This document shows positions 58,551-64,000 of a stretch of DNA of 64,000 nucleotides, piece by piece. The notes below the pieces were generated by a model, which was not told where the DNA came from, made no database searches, and saw nothing but the letters and a program-made list of their open reading frames with translations. Location: assembly GCA_019119495.1 (NCBI GenBank), contig DWWX01000020.1, forward strand, positions 183,738 to 247,737, written 5' to 3'. How positions within the stretch are numbered: the first letter of the stretch is position 1; each line of letters opens with the position of its first letter. Source of the stretch: Candidatus Gemmiger stercorigallinarum (GTDB taxonomy: Bacteria > Bacillota > Clostridia > Oscillospirales > Ruminococcaceae). The position numbers and the translations under genes were made by a program.

Positions 58551-59465
58551 ATGCAGCTGCCCACCCAATGCCGACTTTGCCCGCGCCAGTGCGGCGCCAA
58601 CCGCGCCGCCGGCGAGACGGGGCGCTGCGGCGCCGGCGATACCCTGCTGGTGGCCCGCGCCGCGCTGCATCACTGGGAGGAGCCCTGCCTGAGCGGCCCG
58701 CCCGACGCCGCGACCGGCAGCGGGACGGTGTTTTTTACCGGATGCCCGCTGGGCTGCTGCTACTGCCAGAATTACGCCATCAGCCAGCAGGGGCTGGGCA
58801 AGGCCATCGACGCGGCGCGGCTGGAGGAGATTTTTCTGGAACTGCAGGCCAAAGGCGCCCGGAACCTGAATCTGGTCACCGCCACCCAGTGGCTGCCCTG
58901 GGTGCTTCCGGCGCTGCGCGGCGCCAGAGCGCGGGGGCTGCATATCCCGGTGGTGTACAACACCGGCGGTTATGAGCGGACGGAGACGGTGCGGGCGCTG
59001 GCCGGCTATGTGGATATCTGGCTGGCAGATTTGAAGTATGCCGGCGCCGAACCGGGCGCGGCGTTTTCCGGCGCGGCGGATTACAATCCCGTTGCGCTGG
59101 CGGCCATCCGGCAGATGCTGGCACAGACCGGCGCGCCCCGCTTTGACGGCGAGGGCTACCTGCAGCGCGGGGTCATCCTGCGGCATCTGGTGCTGCCCGG
59201 CCAGGTGCAGGACTCGCTTGCCGTGGTGCGGCAGATGGCCGCCCTGCGCAGAGAGACCGGCGTGCCGTTTTTGTCCAGCTTTATGTCTCAGTTCACCCCT
59301 TTTTACCATGCCGCCCGGCATGGGCTGGGCCGCCGTGTGACGACCTACGAGTACCGCCGGGTGGTGGACGCCGCCGTCGATGCCGGCCTGACCGAAGGGT
59401 ATATGCAGCAGAAAAGCAGTGCCAGAGAGGAATACACCCCGCCCTTTGACCTGGAAGGGGTGTGA
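58551..59465 (+). CDS. Radical SAM protein (PflA/AMMECR-linked type)
   Basis: 304 residues. N-terminal Cys cluster CRLCPRQCGANR, then the radical SAM iron-sulphur motif CPLGCCYCQN near residue 68 (Cys-x3-Cys-x2-Cys), GGYERTETV near 140, and a C-terminal MSQFTPFYHA near 250. Family members are often labelled pyruvate formate-lyase activating-like; the substrate is unknown. AAGGAG lies 10 nt before ATG 58551; the ATG at 58542 is too close. It stands alone. Confidence 0.85.
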   Translation: MQLPTQCRLCPRQCGANRAAGETGRCGAGDTLLVARAALHHWEEPCLSGPPDAATGSGTVFFTGCPLGCCYCQNYAISQQGLGKAIDAARLEEIFLELQAKGARNLNLVTATQWLPWVLPALRGARARGLHIPVVYNTGGYERTETVRALAGYVDIWLADLKYAGAEPGAAFSGAADYNPVALAAIRQMLAQTGAPRFDGEGYLQRGVILRHLVLPGQVQDSLAVVRQMAALRRETGVPFLSSFMSQFTPFYHAARHGLGRRVTTYEYRRVVDAAVDAGLTEGYMQQKSSAREEYTPPFDLEGV

Positions 59466-59623
59466 CGCCCCCTGCCCGCCGCCCCGGCCGCGCTTGATTT
59501 TACGGTGCATTTCGTTTACAATTTTCTGAAAGGCGCTTGTTCTGCCTTGTTCCGCAGCGACGCCCATCAAAAAGCCAAACGGCAGGCCCCGGCCCGCCTG
59601 CATTTTCAGGAGGATTTTTCCCC

Positions 59624-61045
59624 ATGTCCAACGCCGCAAAACACCGCCGCACCGCCTTTTTTCTGCTGGCCGGCGCGGTGTTCGCACTGATGCTTCTGTT
59701 CAACTGCCTGACGCCCTATATCGCCGATGACTTCACATTTGCCTATGCCTTTGACACCGGCCTGCGCCTGATCAGCCTGCCGCAGCTGATCCAGAGCCTG
59801 GCGTACCACTACATGGAATGGACCGGCCGGGTCGTGGTAAAGTTTTTTGCCCAGGGCTTTACCATGCTGCCCAAGATCGTGTTCAACTTGTGCAACGCCG
59901 CCGCCTATCTGGGGCTGGGGCTGGTGATCTATCGCCTGGCCCTGGGGCGGCGCAGCGGCCGGTATGATCTGGCGGCCTTTGTGCTGATCGAGGCTTCCCT
60001 GTGGGAGATCAGCCCCGCTTTCGGCCAGACCAATTTGTGGATGTGCGGCTCCTGCAATTATCTGTGGGCGACGCTGGGCTGCCTGGCGTTTTTGCTGCCC
60101 TGGCGGTATTACCTGCAAAAGCCGTTTGTCTCCGGGCGCGGCATGGCGGCAGGCATGGCCGTGGCCGGTCTTTTTGCCGGCTGGCTGAGCGAAAACACCA
60201 GCGCCGGGCTGCTGGTCTGCCTGGTGCTCTGCGTGGCGTTTTTGCTGTGGCAGAAACAGAAAGTCCCCGCCTGGATGCTCACTGGGCTGGCCGGCGCGCT
60301 GGCGGGGTTTGCCATCCTGATCGCCGCGCCGGGCAATTACAACCGCGCCAATGATTTTGTGGATACTTCGTCGTTCCTGACCAAGTACGCGGTACGGTTT
60401 TTTAACTGCCTGAATATGCTGTGGGACAACGCCCTGCCGCTGCTGCTGGCGTTTGCCGCGCTGTATCTGCTGCTGTGGCTGCAAAAACCGGGCCGTGCGG
60501 CGCTTGCCTGGCCGGTGATCCTGCTGCTGGGCGGGCTGGGAGCAAACTTTGCCATGATCCTGAGTCCCTTCTATTACGACCGTTCCTCCCACGGCGTGTT
60601 CAGCCTGCTGACCGCCGCCTGCGCCGCCTGCCTGGTGCAGCTGGACGGCGCAAGACTGAAAAAGCTGGTTGCCGTGGCCGCGGCCTGCGTCTCGGTGGTG
60701 TGCGTGTTCGACCTGTTTGCCGCCGGCTACGACATTGCCAGCTACTGGATGATGTACCGCACCCGCGAGGATCTGATCGTCGCCGAGGCCGCCGAAACGG
60801 AAGGCGCCGCCATTACGACCTACGGCATTGAGCCCTACACCCGGTGGTGCGGCGCTTACGGGCTGCCCGATATCCGGGAAAGCGGCGAGGATTCCATCGG
60901 GCTGGCGCGCTCCAAATGGTACGGCGTGGCAGACCTGACCGCCGACGAGGTGCACACCTACCCCTTCCCCGGCCACACCAATGCCGCCTACGAGGCAGGG
61001 CTGGAGACAGACAGCACCGAAGCGTCCGAATCCGCGGCGGGCTGA
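59624..61045 (+). CDS. Polytopic membrane protein, DUF6056-like
   Basis: 473 residues with about ten hydrophobic helices (15-400), the pattern LTPYIADDFTFAYAF near residue 29 (Asp-Asp after the first helix) and an extracytoplasmic C-terminal part (about 400-473). The Asp-Asp motif and topology resemble GT-C glycosyltransferase-like proteins (DUF6056). Function unknown. AGGAGG lies 10 nt before the ATG. It ends at a hairpin shared with aroF. Confidence 0.7.
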   Translation: MSNAAKHRRTAFFLLAGAVFALMLLFNCLTPYIADDFTFAYAFDTGLRLISLPQLIQSLAYHYMEWTGRVVVKFFAQGFTMLPKIVFNLCNAAAYLGLGLVIYRLALGRRSGRYDLAAFVLIEASLWEISPAFGQTNLWMCGSCNYLWATLGCLAFLLPWRYYLQKPFVSGRGMAAGMAVAGLFAGWLSENTSAGLLVCLVLCVAFLLWQKQKVPAWMLTGLAGALAGFAILIAAPGNYNRANDFVDTSSFLTKYAVRFFNCLNMLWDNALPLLLAFAALYLLLWLQKPGRAALAWPVILLLGGLGANFAMILSPFYYDRSSHGVFSLLTAACAACLVQLDGARLKKLVAVAAACVSVVCVFDLFAAGYDIASYWMMYRTREDLIVAEAAETEGAAITTYGIEPYTRWCGAYGLPDIRESGEDSIGLARSKWYGVADLTADEVHTYPFPGHTNAAYEAGLETDSTEASESAAG

Positions 61046-61101
61046 CGCCTGCCGGACCTGCACGGCGTTTGCCGGCAAACAGTCCATGCCCCTGTACGTC
61101 A

Positions 61102-61137
61102 AAACAGCCGCCCGGTTTTCCTGCCAGGCGGCTGTTT
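61102..61137. terminator. Terminator between the membrane protein and DAHP synthase genes
   Basis: AAACAGCCGCC (61102-61112) pairs with GGCGGCTGTTT (61127-61137); TTTT on the minus side. Confidence 0.65.
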
Positions 61138-61226
61138 GCTGTGTTGTGGGTTTTACCGGGCGTGCTTTTCCGTGCAGCGGCGGCTGCCGGCGGCGGGTTT
61201 GCCGCCGCCGGGCAAGACGGAACCGG

Positions 61227-62255
61227 TCAGCACTGTTCCGCGATGTCGTACAGCAGGCGCTCGGAGGCGTCCCAGCCCAGGCAGGGGTCGGTGATGGACT
61301 TGCCGTAGATATGCTCGGACACATCCTGGCGGCCGGGCTCGATGTAACTTTCGATCATCACGCCCTTGACCAGTTTGCGCAGTTCCGGCGAGAGGCTGCG
61401 GTTGTGCAGCACCTCCTTGACGATGCGCACCTGCTCCTCGTACTGCTTGTTGGAGTTGGAGTGGTTGGAGTCGATGATGACCGCCGGGTTCTGCAGGCCC
61501 ATCTTGTTGTACATTTCCAAAAGCAGCTTCAGGTCCTCGTAGTGGTAGTTGGGCTGGCTGACGCCCCGCTTGTTGACGCCGCCGCGCAGGATGGCGTGGG
61601 CCAGCGGGTTGCCGGAGGTCTCCACCTCGCAGCCGGCGTAGGCGTAATGCTGGGGATGCTGCGCCGCATAGATGGAGTTGAGCATGACCGAAAAGTCGCC
61701 GCTGGTGGGGTTTTTCATGCCGGTGGGCACGTCAAAGCCGCTGGCGGTCTGACGGTGATGCTGGTCCTCCACCGAGCGGGCGCCGATAGCCACGTAGGAA
61801 AGCAGATCCTCCACATAGCCCCAGTTTTCCGGGTAGAGCATCTCGTCGGCGGCAGGCAGGCCGAACTCCTCAATGGCACGCATCTGCATATGGCGGATGG
61901 TGATCAGGCCGTTCACCAGATCCGGGCACTCCTCTGGGTCAGGCTGGAAGGCGATGCCCTTGTAGCCGTCGCCGTTGGTGCGGGGCTTGTAGGTATAGAT
62001 GCGGGGCACGATCTCGATGCGGTCCTTGACCTTTTCCTGCACGCGGGTCAGGCGGCTGATGTAGTCGCAGACAGCCTCCTCGTTGTCCGCCGAGCAGGGT
62101 CCGATAATGACCATGAACTTGTCCGACTTGCCGGTGATGATATCCCGCAGGGCCTCATCCTTGCGGCGTTTGATCTCGCGCCCGCGCTCCGACAGCGGGT
62201 ACTGGGCGCGGATCTCGGCAGGCGTCGGCAGCCTTTTCAGATAATTAAAACTCAT
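61227..62255 (-). CDS. 3-deoxy-7-phosphoheptulonate synthase (AroG type)
   Basis: 342 residues, class I AroFGH form: VIIGPCSADNEEA near residue 52, PRTNGDGYKG near 94, PTSGDFSVM and NPLAHAILRGG near 215, and IDSNHSNSNKQ near 263. It condenses PEP and erythrose-4-phosphate in the first step of aromatic amino acid synthesis. AAGGGG lies 9 nt before the ATG. It is monocistronic with a good promoter and a roughly 100-nt leader; I found no T-box. Confidence 0.95.
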   Translation of the reverse strand: MSFNYLKRLPTPAEIRAQYPLSERGREIKRRKDEALRDIITGKSDKFMVIIGPCSADNEEAVCDYISRLTRVQEKVKDRIEIVPRIYTYKPRTNGDGYKGIAFQPDPEECPDLVNGLITIRHMQMRAIEEFGLPAADEMLYPENWGYVEDLLSYVAIGARSVEDQHHRQTASGFDVPTGMKNPTSGDFSVMLNSIYAAQHPQHYAYAGCEVETSGNPLAHAILRGGVNKRGVSQPNYHYEDLKLLLEMYNKMGLQNPAVIIDSNHSNSNKQYEEQVRIVKEVLHNRSLSPELRKLVKGVMIESYIEPGRQDVSEHIYGKSITDPCLGWDASERLLYDIAEQC

Positions 62256-62361
62256 TGGAAACAACCCCTTCTGCTCTCATTCCCGGTTCTCTCCATGCAG
62301 GCGGGCAGCGTGCGCCCGCGGCAAACTGTATATTTATGCACATGCATGTAGGCCGATTACT

Positions 62362-62391
62362 ATAATATATCCTGTCGATGCAAAATGTCAA
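62362..62391 (-). promoter_or_regulatory. Promoter of the DAHP synthase gene
   Basis: On the minus strand TTGACA (62386-62391), 18 nt, TATTAT (62362-62367). Nothing else is seen in the 170-nt gap to the SirTM gene. Confidence 0.75.
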
Positions 62392-62421
62392 CCGGCGGGC
62401 AAAAAGGGGCGGTATCCACCT

Positions 62422-63291
62422 TTAACCGGGCAGCGCGTGCAGCACGTCGCCGATGTCCCCGCGGATGCAGATGGACTGACGCTCGATCTCGCCGGGGCAG
62501 GCGGCCTCGCTGCAGTTGATGCAGGCATAGGTGGCCTGCGGGTTTTGGAAGGTCATCTGCCAGAAGGGATATTTGATGATGACCGGGGTGTTATACCCCA
62601 CCCCCAGCTCCAGGCACAGCACTTTGCCGCGCCGGTGGCGGCGGACAAAATCGTTATACCGCCCGGACGCCTGCTGCCAGCCCGCATCCTCCACAAAGCG
62701 GTCGTTGGCGCGCAGGTTGGTGGTCAGCGGCCGGCCGCAGTTGGGGCAGCGGGGCACCAGCCCGGCGGGGACCCGCATGTCCTTCTGTTCGGCTACCATG
62801 CGGCGGATCAGGGCCTCGTTGTCCCAGGTCTGTCGGCAGCAGGGCCGGGAGCATTGCAGCAGCCCGTAGTCGCCCTGGGTGTAAAACAGGCGGTGTTTGT
62901 CAAAGCCGGCTTTCTGGAAACAGTGGTCCACGTTGGTGGTCAGCACAAAATAGTCCTTTCCGTCCAGCAGCCGCAGCAGGTCCTTATATACCGGCCTGGG
63001 CGCGTCCAGATAGCGGTTGATATAGATATACCGGCTCCAGTAGGCCCAGTATTCCTCCGGCGTCTGGTAGGGGTAAAAGCCGCCGGTGTACATGTCCCGG
63101 AACCCGTACTTTTCGGCAAAGTCGGAAAAATACTGCCGGAACCGTTCGCCGTCGTAGGTGAAGCCGGCGGAAGTGGAAAGCCCCGCCCCGGAGCCCACCA
63201 GGATGGCGTCGGCGCTGTCAATGGCCTGCCGCAGCCGCTCCAGGCTGGAGGAGGGCTTGGTAGAGTTCCCGGTCCGTATCCTTGAAAACAT
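62422..63291 (-). CDS. Macrodomain-linked sirtuin (SirTM, protein ADP-ribosyltransferase)
   Basis: A 289-residue sirtuin-fold protein. NAD-binding GSGAGLSTSAGF near residue 32, TTNVDHCF near 120, and a zinc ribbon with CSRPCCRQ and CPNCGRP. The canonical catalytic His is replaced: the segment reads FYTQGDYG, with Gln in the His position, as in SirTM enzymes, which ADP-ribosylate rather than deacylate. An ATG at 63291 has GGAGG 9 nt upstream inside the macrodomain gene, and the two genes overlap by 74 nt. In Staphylococcus and Streptococcus the partners are a lipoylated GcvH-like carrier and an LplA-type ligase; these are not in the window. Confidence 0.85.
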   Translation of the reverse strand: MFSRIRTGNSTKPSSSLERLRQAIDSADAILVGSGAGLSTSAGFTYDGERFRQYFSDFAEKYGFRDMYTGGFYPYQTPEEYWAYWSRYIYINRYLDAPRPVYKDLLRLLDGKDYFVLTTNVDHCFQKAGFDKHRLFYTQGDYGLLQCSRPCCRQTWDNEALIRRMVAEQKDMRVPAGLVPRCPNCGRPLTTNLRANDRFVEDAGWQQASGRYNDFVRRHRRGKVLCLELGVGYNTPVIIKYPFWQMTFQNPQATYACINCSEAACPGEIERQSICIRGDIGDVLHALPG

Positions 63292-64000
63292 TGAAAACGA
63301 CCTCCATACTGCTTTGGGTCCGGCGCCGGTACTGCCGCACGGCATCCACGGCGATCTGCGCGGCGCGGCGGCCGGGAAAATGGAACTCTCCGGTAGAGAT
63401 GCAGCAGAACGCCACGCTGTGCAGCCCGTTTGCCTCTGCCAGCTCCAGGCAGCTGCGGTAGCAGCAGGCCAGCAGCCGCTCGTCCGTTGGGGTCACGCGG
63501 CCATGCACGACGGGCCCCACCGTATGCAGCACATACCGGCAGGGCAGGTTGTAGGCCGGGGTGATTTTGGCCCGGCCGGTGGGTTCCTCATGGCCCTGGC
63601 GCTCCATCTGGCGGGCGCACTCCAGCCGCAGCTGCACCCCGGCAAAGGTGTGGATGGCATTGTCGATGCAGCCATGGTTGGGGCAAAAACAGCCCAGCAT
63701 CCGGCTGTTGGCGGCGTTTACGATGGCGTCGCACCGCAGCGTGGTGATGTCCCCCTGCCACAGGTACAGCCCCGGCTGCACCGGCGCAAGGTCCGACAAG
63801 TCGGTGACGCCCTTGCGTCGGGTCTCCTGCTGCAGGTAGGCGTTCTGCACGGCGAGAAATTCCTGCGAAGCGGGCATGGGCGGGCGGATGTTGAACAGCG
63901 CGCGCAGCAGCTGCTTTTGTTCGGCTTCCCCTTCGGGGATGGGCATGGCTTGCAGCCGGGGCTGTTCGGTGCGCTCCTGCAGCAGCGCACCGATCAGCCA
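63218..64000 (-). CDS. Zinc-type macrodomain protein (start beyond window)
   Basis: 260 codons are open to the window edge, so the true start lies outside; the ATG at 63946 is probably internal, because an upstream helical stretch typical of the family (WLIGALLQERTEQPRLQAMPIPEGE) reads in frame. The macrodomain signature is GDITTLRCDAIVNAANSRM, followed by GCFCPNHGCIDNAIH (Cys, His, Cys zinc site) and GPVVHGRVTPTDERLL. It would remove or bind ADP-ribose placed by SirTM. It is the upstream gene of the pair. Confidence 0.88.
   Translation of the reverse strand, partial: WLIGALLQERTEQPRLQAMPIPEGEAEQKQLLRALFNIRPPMPASQEFLAVQNAYLQQETRRKGVTDLSDLAPVQPGLYLWQGDITTLRCDAIVNAANSRMLGCFCPNHGCIDNAIHTFAGVQLRLECARQMERQGHEEPTGRAKITPAYNLPCRYVLHTVGPVVHGRVTPTDERLLACCYRSCLELAEANGLHSVAFCCISTGEFHFPGRRAAQIAVDAVRQYRRRTQSSMEVVFNVFKDTDRELYQALLQPGAAAAGH

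Noticed and set aside
62256-62340. A short open frame (MHVHKYTVCRG...) in the DAHP synthase leader, ending in an overlap with its start
   Set aside because: No ribosome site, no run of aromatic codons, and no terminator/antiterminator pair. It does not look like an attenuation leader.

Overview
The window is G+C-rich chromosomal DNA from a Gram-positive, very probably an endospore-forming relative within the Clostridia (Oscillospiraceae/Ruminococcaceae, in the neighbourhood of Faecalibacterium, Subdoligranulum and Gemmiger; this placement is inferred). Strong AGGAGG-type ribosome binding sites precede most genes, the era/ybeY/phoH/yqfD order is the one usual in Firmicutes, and there is a spread of sporulation genes (yqfC, yqfD, ylbJ, spoIIGA, sigE, sigG, ylmC-like). 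No CRISPR array, rRNA, insertion sequence or prophage was seen. Two tRNA genes are present (Thr-CGU and Ala-GGC).

Layout. 1-6194 (minus) is one tight housekeeping/sporulation operon read yqfC-yqfD-phoH-ybeY-dgkA-era-yqzL-recO-mutS2, running off the left edge. 6268-8756 (plus) holds ylbJ, two conserved unknowns and tRNA-Thr. 8855-14809 holds an AraC-type regulator, a degenerate PAS/GGDEF/EAL protein, a GT2 glycosyltransferase, a SnoaL-like protein and formate-tetrahydrofolate ligase. 15024-21053 (minus) holds a PsiE-like protein, an HPr-like protein without the catalytic histidine, and yfhO-tex, which overlap by 4 nt. 21242-29114 holds a YfbR-like phosphohydrolase, dus, a methyltransferase, polA, tsaD and then a compositionally different pair: a chloramphenicol-acetyltransferase-like gene with an attenuator-like leader and an isoprenylcysteine-methyltransferase-like gene.

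29328-33894 is the sigma-E/sigma-G block. 33974-37681 (minus) holds rpsB-tsf and a three-gene XRE/membrane/CPBP operon. 37935-44892 holds nadE, a polyprenyl-phosphate sugar transferase, a YolD/UvrX error-prone polymerase pair and a GT8 glycosyltransferase. 44939-46440 holds a corrinoid adenosyltransferase, tRNA-Ala and a strongly promoted structured leader ahead of a small membrane protein. 46596-50337 is a two-component system with a BcrA-like ABC exporter and a decayed second permease. 50572-53265 is a GntR(YtrA)-ABC operon with a clear operator.

53345-58381 holds a zinc ribbon, coaX and a nucleoside-salvage group (two BMP-type lipoproteins, cdd, deoD). 58551-62255 holds a PflA-like radical SAM protein, a polytopic membrane protein and DAHP synthase. 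The right edge (62422-64000) holds a macrodomain-linked sirtuin (SirTM) overlapping a zinc-type macrodomain gene: a protein ADP-ribosylation writer/eraser pair whose upstream partners, if any, lie outside the window.

The most interesting items are the attenuator-like leader of the cat-like gene (27801-27917), the structured leader at 45903-46089, the SirTM/macrodomain pair, the degenerate GGDEF-EAL protein and the permease remnant at 48468-48580.
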